NCBI RefSeq assembly: GCF_002879865.1
Contig: NZ_PNXY01000008.1
Coordinates: forward strand, 186,001-250,000
DNA length: 64,000 nucleotides
DNA from: Paraburkholderia rhynchosiae
Lineage (GTDB): Bacteria; Pseudomonadota; Gammaproteobacteria; Burkholderiales; Burkholderiaceae
Direction of reading: 5' to 3'
Part shown: positions 42,892-51,214 of the stretch, piece after piece
Layout: each line of letters begins with the position of its first letter
How positions within the stretch are numbered: the first letter of the stretch is position 1
Translations under genes and position numbers: made by a program
The notes under the pieces: model-generated
Seen by the model: the letters and a program-made list of their open reading frames with translations, nothing else
Databases searched by the model: none
What the model was told of the DNA's origin: nothing

Positions 42892-44322
42892 ATGAAACTC
42901 AAAGCCAAGATTGTTTTGCTGGCGATCGTGCCTTTCCTCGCTGCTATCGCGAGCATCGAAATCGGCGTGCGCCGGGAAGCGACCGCGCTCGCGCAAACGC
43001 AGCACGCGACCACCCAGGCTGCGTATATGGCGAGCAAGGAGATCGAACTGAAGCATTACGTCGAGCTCGCCACTTCCGCCATCGCTCCGCTCTACGATGC
43101 GGGCCACGACAATGCGCGCGACGACGCGCTGCGCCGCACCCGCGCGCTCGACATCCTCGAAAAGATGGACTTCGGCCAGGATGGTTATTTCTTTGTATAC
43201 GACATGCATGGCCGCTCGCTGATGCATCCGCGGGAGCCGGATCTGGTGGGACGCGATCTATCGGAGCTGCGCGATCCGCAAGGCGTGCCCACTATTCAGA
43301 AGCTGCTCGCCGCGGCCTCGCAAGGCGGCGGTTATGTGCGATACCTCTGGCACCGTCCGTCCACAGGCAAGCTCGCTTCGAAACTGGGCTATGTCGTGCC
43401 GCTCCAGCGCTGGGGCTGGATGATCGGCACAGGGATTTATCTCGACGACGTGGACACGACGCTCGCGCATATCGACGAACGGGCGGCAATTAATATCGAC
43501 CGCACGATGATGTGGATCGACGCGATTGCACTGGCCGGACTTGCCGCGATCGCGCTGTGTGCGCTGGTGCTCAACGTCACCGAATATCGCAGTGCGGACG
43601 CAAAACTGAAGCGGCTCGCGCAACAGGTGGTTGAATCGCAGGAGAACGAACGCGCGCGGCTGTCGCGAGAATTGCACGACGGCATCAGTCAGATGATGGT
43701 GTCAGTGAAACTGCTTCTCGAATCCGCGCTGGCCCGCTTCGAGCGCAGTGAAACCCGCGTGCCTGCCGCCGAAGCCGCGCTCTCCACGAGCCTCACGCGT
43801 CTCGGCGATACGCTGCGCGAAGTGCGCCGCATTTCTCACGCGCTGCGTCCGTCGATGCTCGACGATCTCGGCGTCGCGGCAGCGCTCGAACAACTTACGC
43901 GCGAACTCAGCGAACAGTCGGGCATCGAAATTGGCTTCACGCAGATTGCGCACACTCACGCCGCGTCTTTGCCCGATGCGGTCAACACCGTGCTGTTTCG
44001 TATCGCGCAGGAAGCGCTGACCAACATCGTGCGCCACGCGCGCGCGTCGAATGCGGCACTCGCACTCGAAGTCTCCAACGATGCGGTCACGCTCACAATC
44101 GCCGACAATGGATGCGGTTTCGACGTGACGCACGCGTTTGTCGGCCGTCGCTCGGGCGTTGGCCTGCGCAACATGCGCGAGCGCGTGGAGGCGCTAGGCG
44201 GTACGCTCGCGCTCAGTTCACAACCCGGCCACACGCTCGTCACCGTACGCGTGCCGCTCGGCCAAGCGTCGCCCGGCGCGACGGCGCTCCATACGCAGAG
44301 TCTGCAGGAAAGCTCTTCATGA
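42892..44322 (+). CDS. Sensor histidine kinase with cache domain (MctS-like)
   Basis: 476-aa NarX/DegS-type kinase. An N-terminal membrane helix (ivLLAIVPFLAAIASIEIGV) and a second near residues 203-225 (IDAIALAGLAAIALCALVL) flank a periplasmic single-cache domain (FGQDGYFFVYDMHGRSLMHP). HisKA_3 carries the phosphoacceptor His262 in RLSRELHDGISQMM, followed by an ATPase domain with ALTNIVRHARA and GVGLRNMRERVEALGG. It overlaps its response regulator by 4 bp. By position it should sense the acid imported by MctP. Confidence 0.92.
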   Translation: MKLKAKIVLLAIVPFLAAIASIEIGVRREATALAQTQHATTQAAYMASKEIELKHYVELATSAIAPLYDAGHDNARDDALRRTRALDILEKMDFGQDGYFFVYDMHGRSLMHPREPDLVGRDLSELRDPQGVPTIQKLLAAASQGGGYVRYLWHRPSTGKLASKLGYVVPLQRWGWMIGTGIYLDDVDTTLAHIDERAAINIDRTMMWIDAIALAGLAAIALCALVLNVTEYRSADAKLKRLAQQVVESQENERARLSRELHDGISQMMVSVKLLLESALARFERSETRVPAAEAALSTSLTRLGDTLREVRRISHALRPSMLDDLGVAAALEQLTRELSEQSGIEIGFTQIAHTHAASLPDAVNTVLFRIAQEALTNIVRHARASNAALALEVSNDAVTLTIADNGCGFDVTHAFVGRRSGVGLRNMRERVEALGGTLALSSQPGHTLVTVRVPLGQASPGATALHTQSLQESSS

Positions 44323-44966
44323 ACGACATCTCACATGCTACTGCCCGCCTGATTCTCGTCGACGATCACCCGCTTGTTCGCGACGGTTTGCGTGCGCGGC
44401 TCGAAGCGGTGCGTAATATCGAGGTCGTGGGCGAAGCGGGCAATGCGCAGGAAGCACTCGCGCTCGCGGCGAACCACGAGCCTCACCTGGTGCTGATGGA
44501 CGTGGGCATGAACGGGATGAACGGCATTGCGCTGGCCGGCATGTTTCATGAGCGCTTTCCAGCAATCCGGGTACTGATGCTGTCGATGCACGACAACCTC
44601 GAATACGTTACTCAGGCAGTGCGCGCCGGCGCCAGCGGTTACGTGCTCAAAGATTCGCCGGCGACCGAAATCATTCAGGCGATTGGCGCGGTACTCGACG
44701 GCAAGACATATTTCAGCGCCGGACTCGGCGCGAGGCTAATTCAGGCGTCGGCCATGCAATCGCCGATAGAACGGCTCACGCCGCGCGAGCGCGATATTCT
44801 CGATGCGCTCGCCGAGGGCTTGTCGAGCAAGCAGATCGCTCAACGCAACGATTTGTCGGTGCGTACAGTCGAGACGCATCGTCTGAATCTGAAGCGCAAG
44901 CTCGATATTGAAGGTCAGGCCGAGTTGATCAAATTCGCGGTTGAGAACCGGCGCACGAGCCGCTAA
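44319..44966 (+). CDS. NarL/FixJ-type response regulator (MctR-like)
   Basis: 215 aa. Receiver: acidic Asp15-Asp16 (LVDDHPLVRDGL), phosphoacceptor Asp61 (LVLMDVGMNGM), Lys111 (GYVLKDSP). Output: a LuxR-type helix-turn-helix at about 150-205 (LTPRERDILDALAEGLSSKQIA, then VRTVETHRLNLKRKLDI). It is translated by an ATGA overlap from the kinase gene. It should activate the DUF3311-mctP operon across the shared spacer. Confidence 0.94.
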   Translation: MNDISHATARLILVDDHPLVRDGLRARLEAVRNIEVVGEAGNAQEALALAANHEPHLVLMDVGMNGMNGIALAGMFHERFPAIRVLMLSMHDNLEYVTQAVRAGASGYVLKDSPATEIIQAIGAVLDGKTYFSAGLGARLIQASAMQSPIERLTPRERDILDALAEGLSSKQIAQRNDLSVRTVETHRLNLKRKLDIEGQAELIKFAVENRRTSR

Positions 44967-45009
44967 TACGAAAGAACGTGTCGCTGCGCACCACGTGGAG
45001 ACAACGACG

Positions 45010-45579
45010 ATGAGACGATTAATGCCGAGGCCAGCGGGCGTATTGAATTGCGCGACTTTATGTCTATGGCTGTCTTTCGGTCCATTGCCGCCTCGCGCTT
45101 ACGCCGATGAACAACGCATCAATCGCGGGCATGATCCGTTCTTTCAGATATCGAAAGCGATTACCGGATGTCCGGTGCCGTTGGGACCGCTAGAAACAGA
45201 ACAGGAATGGCTTGGCGACAGCCATTACCGCATTGAACGCGGCAACAATTGCTGGATAGAAGGCCGCTGCCGTCTATCGAATTCCTATCTATACGACGCG
45301 GAAATCGCCGATGCCGTGCAGCGGCGTCTTGCCAACATCAATGCCGCGACGCACTGGCGCGAACAGTCGACGCTGTGGCTTACGCTGCAACGGCGCTTCA
45401 TCTATGTGCAAGGCTGCGTGGCAGCGGGTTTCGATAAGCCGGCGTTTCTGACCGAACTCGCTAAAACGGCAGACGTCGAACGGGTTATCGACGATACGAC
45501 GACGAACCCGCATGCCGCGCAATTGCCCTATAAAACGCTCGCGGCGCCGGATCAGCCAGTACTCGATCCGGGCAATTAG
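45010..45579 (+). CDS. Exported protein with BON-like segment
   Basis: 189 aa from the ATG at 45010, with GGAG nine bases upstream. A signal peptide (about 1-33, ending PPRAYADEQ) precedes a mature part that has a conserved Cys-containing start (AITGCPVPLGPLETEQEW), a Cys/Trp pair (NNCWIEGRCRL) and a C-terminal BON-like region (ADAVQRRLANIN ... RRFIYVQGCV). Probably periplasmic. It follows the response regulator by 43 bp on the same strand but has no obvious functional link. An in-frame start at 44941 overlaps the regulator and is rejected. Confidence 0.75.
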   Translation: MRRLMPRPAGVLNCATLCLWLSFGPLPPRAYADEQRINRGHDPFFQISKAITGCPVPLGPLETEQEWLGDSHYRIERGNNCWIEGRCRLSNSYLYDAEIADAVQRRLANINAATHWREQSTLWLTLQRRFIYVQGCVAAGFDKPAFLTELAKTADVERVIDDTTTNPHAAQLPYKTLAAPDQPVLDPGN

Positions 45580-45645
45580 CGTCCGACTAAAAGCAGAACG
45601 CCCCAGCTGTTCTATCGCCCTTCCGGCGTAATCGAGCTGATCGGC

Positions 45646-46131
45646 CTACCGTACCAGCGAAAACGCTTCGCGGCTCGCAATTTCGGCCGCGCCGTATACG
45701 CCGACCACGGTGTAGTCGGACGCCACGCACTCGAAAGTCGACTCCTGAAACGTGATGACGAAATGGCGTTGAGCGAATCCCGCCGATGCGACTGCCGAAA
45801 GCTCGTCGGCAAGAGACGAATTAATGACTTCGTGAACCGAATAGGCGACAAGACCTTGCGACGCGAGCGGATGAACGTCGAGATCGCGGTCGCCCGGCGG
45901 CCCTAGCCGATGAAACACCGTGTCGGGAAATAGCACTGCACAGAAAGGGTCGTCGTCCGAATCGAACGGACCAAACCGCTCAAAGTCGGATTCCGCAATC
46001 GGATAAGCGAGAATCACCCGCCGATCGCTGGCGACGATGAACGGTTCGGCCGCATCGGCTGCGGGGTGAGGAACAGACTCCAGCAGGACGACCTGGTCCT
46101 CCTGCCGGGATGATTCAAGCGCGCTGGTCAT
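45646..46131 (-). CDS. Hypothetical 161-aa protein
   Basis: Soluble protein, acidic, without signal peptide or recognised motif. It begins MTSALESSRQEDQVVLLESV; its middle has FGPFDSDDDPFCAVLFPDTVF and its end ASDYTVVGVYGAAEIASREA. It lies 22 bp downstream of the H-NS gene on the same strand, so the two may be co-transcribed. Codon use is like its neighbours. Function unknown. Confidence 0.7.
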   Translation of the reverse strand: MTSALESSRQEDQVVLLESVPHPAADAAEPFIVASDRRVILAYPIAESDFERFGPFDSDDDPFCAVLFPDTVFHRLGPPGDRDLDVHPLASQGLVAYSVHEVINSSLADELSAVASAGFAQRHFVITFQESTFECVASDYTVVGVYGAAEIASREAFSLVR

Positions 46132-46153
46132 GTACTTCGCTAGTCCAGTGCGC

Positions 46154-47008
46154 TCACGCGTTCGCTTGTACGGTCGAAGCTTGCGGGGCTACCGCGCTCA
46201 CTGCCGGGGCTTCCGTTTTCGAGGCCCGCTTGCGACCCGGCGCTTTGCTTGCCACTTTCGTTGCTGCTTTTTTCGCGGCGGTCTTTCGCGCAGTGGTTTT
46301 GTTCGCTCCCGGCTTTGCGGCGGCTTTCTTTGCCACTACCGATTGCGTGCCCGCCTTGGCCTTTTTCGCCACGACCTTTCTCGCCACGGCCTTCTTGCTG
46401 ACCGCGCCGCTCGTCGCCGCGGATTTCACCTTGCCGGCCTTACCCGCTGCTTTCTGGCCCACGCCGCTCGCCGTCGGCGTTGCGCCGCTGTCGATCAGAA
46501 ACCTGGTACGGTCCTTCACGGCCGCGAGCCATGCGGGCGCCGGACCGCGTCCGCTCCAGGTCGCGCCGGTGGTCGGATGGCGATACTTGGGCGGCTGCGC
46601 GCCTTTCGGCTGACCTTTGCTTTTCGCGCCACTGGCGACAACCTTAGCCGATGACTTTGATTCGCTCGCGCCGTCGATCAGGAACGCAGTCCGGTCTTTC
46701 GCGCCGGCAATCCAACCAGGCGCGCGGCCGTGGCCAGTCCAGGTCGCGCCGGTTTTATGATCGCGATACTTGGGCACCTTCGCGCCGGCTGCGGCGGTCT
46801 TTTCCATACCGCTTGCTGCATGGCCATTGAGGCTATTGGCAGCCCGCTTCGCTTTCGCTTTGGCTTCGATATCCGCGGTGGTCAGGCCGTGCTTGAGCAT
46901 CAAGTCGCGAATCTGGTCGATTGCGACTTGTGCTTTCCTTGCAATAAGGATGTCAGCTTGCGCCTGGAGCTTCTTAAGTTTTGCCTGGATTTGCTCTAAC
47001 GTGGGCAT
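46154..47008 (-). CDS. H-NS-family nucleoid protein with two DNA-binding domains and a histone-H1-like tail
   Basis: 284 aa, about 2-3 times usual H-NS length. The N-terminal coiled-coil oligomerisation part spans about residues 1-60 (LEQIQAKLKKLQAQADILIA). Two H-NS C-terminal domains follow: residues 80-112 (KYRDHKTGATWTGHGRAPGW) and 141-173 (KYRHPTTGATWSGRGPAPAW), each with the GR-x-P AT-minor-groove loop and a KDRT-F-LID end. Residues 181-284 are an Ala/Lys-rich tail (KKAVARKVVAKKAKAG and similar) like histone H1 and AlgP. It should silence AT-rich DNA and compact the nucleoid. The doubled domain suggests higher affinity or bridging. Confidence 0.9.
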   Translation of the reverse strand: MPTLEQIQAKLKKLQAQADILIARKAQVAIDQIRDLMLKHGLTTADIEAKAKAKRAANSLNGHAASGMEKTAAAGAKVPKYRDHKTGATWTGHGRAPGWIAGAKDRTAFLIDGASESKSSAKVVASGAKSKGQPKGAQPPKYRHPTTGATWSGRGPAPAWLAAVKDRTRFLIDSGATPTASGVGQKAAGKAGKVKSAATSGAVSKKAVARKVVAKKAKAGTQSVVAKKAAAKPGANKTTARKTAAKKAATKVASKAPGRKRASKTEAPAVSAVAPQASTVQANA

Positions 47009-47095
47009 TTGATTGCTCCTTATGTGGTAATCGATCGAACTATGCCATGAATAGCGTCAGAAAGGCATAGTCGCGTGACCGTAAAAACCCCCAGT

Positions 47096-47271
47096 CTATT
47101 TCCGCTGCGCGTACCGGAGTACGAAACTTTCTTTGACGTACTCGATAGACGCCTTTTGCATGCCTTCGTTCTCCGCGCTCTCTTGATCTTTTTTGCCTTT
47201 TCGTATTCCGGCTCTCTTCTTTTTCGCTTTAGTCGCTTTCTCTTCAATCTTTCCAATTGTTTCCGCACTGC
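47096..47271 (-). other. Low-GC lysine-rich reading frame after the 112-aa gene (possible frameshift extension or remnant)
   Basis: On the minus strand the -1 frame relative to the 112-aa gene is open from its TTTTT run to a TAG at 47096-47098. It reads as a charged helix-like sequence: NLSSAETIGKIEEKATKAKK, then GKKDQESAENEG and MQKASIEYVKESF. It has no ATG, GTG or TTG of its own before the late Met. The region is distinctly AT-richer than its surroundings. It may be a decayed gene or the product of -1 frameshifting; it also contains the H-NS gene promoter. Confidence 0.3.
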
Positions 47272-47610
47272 TCAGGTTGGCGTAAAAACCACCACCTGAC
47301 GGTCGGCAATATATCTGACGCTGCGCAAAAAGCGGTACTGCTGGTCATCGGCGGTGATCCGGTTAAGCCCTATTCTCGTCAAGGCCAGCATCTCGTCTGC
47401 CTGCTGCGCCGGCACGACACCCTCGTCGTGCAAATCTTCCAGAGCGCCAGACGGATCGCCGATGTACACGCTTCGCACGTGTGTGCCGATCCTCATCAGG
47501 ACGACGCTTTCGCCCTCGTCGAGCGCCAGTTCGAGGTAGCCCGCCAGCGTTCGCAATGACTCGGGCGTGCAAGTCTGGGACTGATAGATCGCAGCATTCG
47601 ATGGCGTCAT
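47272..47610 (-). CDS. Hypothetical 112-aa protein
   Basis: Small soluble protein with no signal peptide or known domain. It begins MTPSNAAIYQSQTCTPESLR, with LDEGESVVLMRIGTHVRSVY and ends in VRYIADRQVVVFTPT. Predicted alpha/beta. Immediately after its stop a Lys-rich frame continues in the -1 frame. Function unknown. Confidence 0.7.
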   Translation of the reverse strand: MTPSNAAIYQSQTCTPESLRTLAGYLELALDEGESVVLMRIGTHVRSVYIGDPSGALEDLHDEGVVPAQQADEMLALTRIGLNRITADDQQYRFLRSVRYIADRQVVVFTPT

Positions 47611-47862
47611 GTCGGTTCCCCGTGGCCAATACAGATCAGAAAGGCGGCCACTGTGCGTTGCCGCAATAGCCGCTTCTACTATAGCCAGGCATTCGGAGAT
47701 TCAAAGCCTCCGGATTCATTTTTTGACGCCGCTTTGGCCGGTAACCGTGCGTTACCAATCTCGCAGCGCTGTTTCACCTGTGTCCGTGGAGCGCTTCTAC
47801 ACTTCGAACCGTCCATCGAGACAAAGCTTTGGCACCGCACTTCAAGTGCAAGGAGAAGGGAA

Positions 47863-48174
47863 ATGAACAGGAAGATCGTTGGCGCGGCACTCGGTCTGGC
47901 AGTTCTGGCGGCATCGTCGGCCGCTTCGGCACAGGTGAATCTGGCCGTCGGCGTCGGCATTCCGGTCGGCGTCTATGCGCCGCCGTCTGTCTATGCGGCG
48001 CCGCCGGTTGCCTATGGTCCCGCTCCGGTTGTAGTGGGCTACGGCAATTACGGCGAGCGCGACGGCTGGCGGGAACGCGAGTGGCGCGAACGCCGCGAAT
48101 GGCGGGAACGCGAATGGCGTCGCGAACATTGGCGCGAACACGGATGGCGCGAACGTGACCGCTGGGGCTATTGA
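47863..48174 (+). CDS. Small exported protein with Trp/Arg/Glu repeats
   Basis: 103 aa from the ATG at 47863; AAGGAG stands 10 bases upstream. The signal peptide runs to residue 23 (LAVLAASSAASAQ). The mature part has a Pro/Ala/Tyr/Val-rich section (YAPPSVYAAPPVAYGPAPVV), then a C-terminal series of short WRERE/WRERR/WREHG units. It is expected in the periplasm or outside the cell. Repeats of this kind are low complexity; function unknown. Upstream in-frame codons to 47653 lack a ribosome binding site. Confidence 0.8.
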   Translation: MNRKIVGAALGLAVLAASSAASAQVNLAVGVGIPVGVYAPPSVYAAPPVAYGPAPVVVGYGNYGERDGWREREWRERREWREREWRREHWREHGWRERDRWGY

Positions 48175-48245
48175 AACGACACGGGATTCGCGCCACTTTG
48201 AGCGACTCAAGGAACTGTACTTCTAGCTGAAGTCAGTCATATGAT

Positions 48246-48264
48246 GGCCGCCCTCGGGGCGGCC
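48246..48264. terminator. GC-rich hairpin between convergent genes
   Basis: GGCCGCCC (48246-48253) pairs with GGGCGGCC (48257-48264) around TCG. It lies between the convergent ends of the repeat protein gene and the DUF6765 gene. No T run follows, so it is only terminator-like. Confidence 0.35.
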
Positions 48265-48320
48265 GCGCTCGCCTGGGCGGCGGTCGGCACGGGAACGCTG
48301 CTGTCTCTCACGCCAATGCG

Positions 48321-49394
48321 TCATGCAATTCGTAAGCCGTAAGCCGGCAAGACTTCCTGGGTCGTCACGAAGCGGTGCTCTTTTACCGCGTCGTGAAAGA
48401 GCCGGTAATCGCTCTTCTCAAACGCCTCGGTCCATAGTGGCTTATCGCCGGTGTCGTCGTCAGAGCGCAGACCGGTGGCTTTGTACTTCCACGAGCCGAT
48501 TCCTTTGGGCACATAGTCAGGGATCGGCTCTTTCAAGCCGGGAATGCCACCCGTCTTTATCACCTCGCAGATTGCGCGGAGCCGCTGGTTGTCATCCATG
48601 ATACGGTTAGTATCGAGCAATTCGGTGAGCGCCTCTTTCACGTTTGCCGGCATTCCCTCCTCGTTTTCGAAGTCTTCCCGCCCGGCCACATACGCGCGCA
48701 CCGCCCGACACGCCATTTCGGCTGCCTGGACGAATTCGGGCAAGTTGTGTCTCTTTACCAACATGTTCCTGCCGTCGATGTAATGCCATTTAGCCCACGG
48801 CTGATCGGGGTAGTGCAAAGCAGCGCCGTGGCCGACCGGCAGAGCCAGAGTCAGTACGTCTTCCTCGACATGCTGGATCAGGTGCTGCATCGCGAGCGTG
48901 AGGTTGGCAAGCCAGCCCATGGGCGTGCAGTCTTGCGCCTCCAGCGAATGAACCCGATTCCCCGGACTTTCTATGCCCGCGAATCCCTGATGCGCCCACG
49001 TGTCGACATACGTATGAAGCGTGACGCCGAGACGATGCAAGCCGGTCTCCGTGTCGCGCTGCCGGATTGCGCGCCGCACGACCTCGCGCGCAACTGCGCT
49101 GTCCGCTCGGCACACGGCCTTTTCCTCGAGCGTTTCGCCCTGTCCTGCCGGCAGAAAATGAAACGGCGCCCACACGAGCCGGTTCTGATCGCTGACGGTG
49201 TTGGCGTAGTCGAACATCTTGTGTGCGGTGGCGAAGCGTTCGAACGTTTCCCCACCGTGAAAACGAAGGATGCCCGACGTGGTTGCGTCGTCGACATACT
49301 GGCAGGCATGAGCGACGGTGAGCGCCTGGCTGGGAGTCATTCCGCCAATCCGGGCGACGATATAGATCACGCCGTAGTGAAAGTCGATATTCAT
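48321..49394 (-). CDS. DUF6765 family protein
   Basis: 357-aa soluble protein. It starts MNIDFHYGVIYIVARIGGM and has VAHACQYVDDATTSG and LGVTLHTYVDTWAHQGFAGI. The His/Asp spacing (His-x3-Tyr-x-Asp-x2-Ala-His) resembles the zinc-binding helix of zinc-dependent phospholipase C-like proteins. The family is DUF6765, with no assigned reaction. No signal peptide, so it acts in the cytoplasm unless exported another way. It stands alone. Confidence 0.8.
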   Translation of the reverse strand: MNIDFHYGVIYIVARIGGMTPSQALTVAHACQYVDDATTSGILRFHGGETFERFATAHKMFDYANTVSDQNRLVWAPFHFLPAGQGETLEEKAVCRADSAVAREVVRRAIRQRDTETGLHRLGVTLHTYVDTWAHQGFAGIESPGNRVHSLEAQDCTPMGWLANLTLAMQHLIQHVEEDVLTLALPVGHGAALHYPDQPWAKWHYIDGRNMLVKRHNLPEFVQAAEMACRAVRAYVAGREDFENEEGMPANVKEALTELLDTNRIMDDNQRLRAICEVIKTGGIPGLKEPIPDYVPKGIGSWKYKATGLRSDDDTGDKPLWTEAFEKSDYRLFHDAVKEHRFVTTQEVLPAYGLRIA

Positions 49395-49680
49395 GGCAGA
49401 CGCTCCTGATGCACGATGAATGACAGCGGCATTGGTAAACGAGCGAGTGTGCCGGGACTTTAAAAATAGATGCCGCTGTTTCGTCTTTCAAGCTTGGTCA
49501 AAGCGCGTAAAGACAGATCGGTCACTTTCATGCGCCCATTCCACTGCAAATTCAGGTACTCGACCGCAAGCCGCCGGTGGCAGCGGTACAGTGAGCGCCG
49601 GCCGTTGGCCACTGCGATAGCCACAAAAAAAGCCCCGCTGTGTGATAGCGGGGCTCGATTTCAGCGCACTTCACGCCGCC
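49395..49680. other. 286-bp spacer holding the FKBP terminator
   Basis: Between the DUF6765 gene start and the FKBP gene stop. Apart from the terminator hairpin at 49625-49655 I see no feature. The DUF6765 promoter should lie in 49400-49550. Confidence 0.4.
49625..49655 (-). terminator. Intrinsic terminator of the FKBP gene
   Basis: AGCCCCGCT (49631-49639) pairs with AGCGGGGCT (49647-49655) around a seven-base loop. On the minus strand the stem is followed by seven T (complement of the A run at 49625-49631). It lies 25 bp beyond the FKBP stop. Confidence 0.88.
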
Positions 49681-50082
49681 TTATTTCACGACGTCGACCA
49701 GTTCGACTTCGAACGTCAGGTCGCTGTTCGGCGGAATGGTGCCGACGCCACGGCTGCCGTAAGCGGTAGCGGCCGGGCAAGTCAGTTTGGCTTTGCCGCC
49801 CACTTTCATAGTCTGGACGCCTTGCGTCCAGCAGGGAATCACGCGATTGAGCGGGAACGTTGCGGGGCCGCCATGCTTCGCGGAGCTGTCGAATTCGGCG
49901 CCGTTGGCGAGCGTGCCGCGATAGTTGACCTTAACGACATCGGCGGCAGCCGGTTGGGCGCCGGTGCCCTGCACCAGGTGCTCGACAACCACGCCTGAAG
50001 GCAGCTTTTCGGTAGTGGGAGCGGCAGCCATTGCCGTGGAAGAAAGAACAGTAGCGGCGAGCAGTGCAACGATAGATTTCAA
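49681..50082 (-). CDS. Secreted FKBP-type peptidyl-prolyl isomerase
   Basis: 133 aa. A signal peptide (MKSIVALLAATVLSSTAMAA) precedes one FKBP domain: VVKVNYRGTLANGAEFDSS, PLNRVIPCWTQGVQTMKVGG, CPAATAYGSRGVGTIPPNS and LTFEVELVDVVK. It assists folding of proteins in the periplasm. The start is a TTG at 50082 with GGAG seven bases upstream, which is unusual but is the only start giving the signal peptide. The Tyr of the family AYG motif is intact. It ends at a strong terminator. Confidence 0.93.
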   Translation of the reverse strand: MKSIVALLAATVLSSTAMAAAPTTEKLPSGVVVEHLVQGTGAQPAAADVVKVNYRGTLANGAEFDSSAKHGGPATFPLNRVIPCWTQGVQTMKVGGKAKLTCPAATAYGSRGVGTIPPNSDLTFEVELVDVVK

Positions 50083-50139
50083 AACGAATCTCCAGATGGG
50101 TAGTACAGCTCATTCTAGCGCAACGAATGCAGCGCGCAG

Positions 50140-50997
50140 TCAATCCAGACGCAGTACTTCATAGTTGCCCGCAGGCGCATCGCCACGCGCGATAAAGTCC
50201 GCGAGTGCCGTTTCCCGTTCGCGGACATTCGCGAGCGACGCGGGGTCAAGTAGCGCGGTAATCACTTCTTCGCGGTCGCGGCTCGCTTGCGCTATCGCAT
50301 CGCCGTAGGGACCCCAGATCGCGCTAGCACCGCACGTGTCCCAGCCGCCGGTAGTGCCGATATGATTCGACAGGAGCACGTACAGTGTGTTGTCGAAAGC
50401 GCGTGCGGGAAACCAGATGCGCGACTGGTGATAGCCGGACTTGACGCTGAATAACCCACTCACCAGATAGGCGTGCGCTCCATTGACCGCCGCAAGGCGC
50501 GCGTGCTCGGGAAAGCCCGAGTCGTAGCAGACGCCGAGTGCGAGCCGCCATCCGTCGAGTTCGAGGATGCAGCCTCGCGTGCCTGGCCGGTACATTTCCG
50601 TTTCGCCGCTATACAGATACTGCTTGTGATACGGCTTAACATCTTCGCCGCGACGATCGAATACGAGCGACGAAATATGCAAACCGTCCACACCGCGAGT
50701 GGCCGCGCCGACAATCGCCGCAATGCCGCGCTCGCGGCAAACTTCGCGGATTGGATCGAGGCGCGCATCGGACACCTCGAACGCATATCGGCCAGGGTCG
50801 CCGGCAATCAGGCCGGGTTCGTAGCCGCTCAGGAACTTCTCGGGAAAAACCACCAGTCTCGCGCCGCGGTCAGCGGCAAGGCCGGTCAATTCGACCGTTT
50901 TGGCGATGTTCGCCGTCACGTCTCCGCAAACCGGTTGTGCCTGCGCGGCCGCGATTTGCAATGACACTTGAGGCAACGATGCCGTGTTGTTGTCCAC
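50140..50997 (-). CDS. Nitrilase-superfamily carbon-nitrogen hydrolase
   Basis: 285 aa with the Glu-Lys-Cys triad of the nitrilase superfamily: Glu in VVFPEKFLSGYE (about residue 47), Lys in KPYHKQYLYSGET (about 122), Cys in LALGVCYDSGFPEHARL (about 156). The start is GTG at 50997 with GGAG at seven bases. It should hydrolyse an amide or N-carbamoyl compound; the subfamily is not clear. It is divergent from the Lhr-like helicase, with a 217-bp spacer. Confidence 0.9.
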   Translation of the reverse strand: MDNNTASLPQVSLQIAAAQAQPVCGDVTANIAKTVELTGLAADRGARLVVFPEKFLSGYEPGLIAGDPGRYAFEVSDARLDPIREVCRERGIAAIVGAATRGVDGLHISSLVFDRRGEDVKPYHKQYLYSGETEMYRPGTRGCILELDGWRLALGVCYDSGFPEHARLAAVNGAHAYLVSGLFSVKSGYHQSRIWFPARAFDNTLYVLLSNHIGTTGGWDTCGASAIWGPYGDAIAQASRDREEVITALLDPASLANVRERETALADFIARGDAPAGNYEVLRLD

Positions 50998-51214
50998 CGT
51001 AAACTCCGTTATTGAATCAAACGCGGGTTGAGCGCCGACGCGATTGCCGACGGCCTGAAATCCGGCGCGCGTGAAGCCACGGCATTTAAACACGGACGGC
51101 ATGCGCGTGTCAGTGCCAGGATGTCGTGAACCGGCGACGTGCCCGCACGGTCCACATAGAAGATGCACTGCGAGCAATCGCCGCCGTGCGACCCGATGCT
51201 AACGAGCGCTTTCG

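Noticed and set aside
44112..44318. Extended N-terminus of the NarL-type response regulator
   Set aside because: It runs through the kinase gene in another frame; the receiver begins properly at the ATG at 44319, in ATGA overlap.
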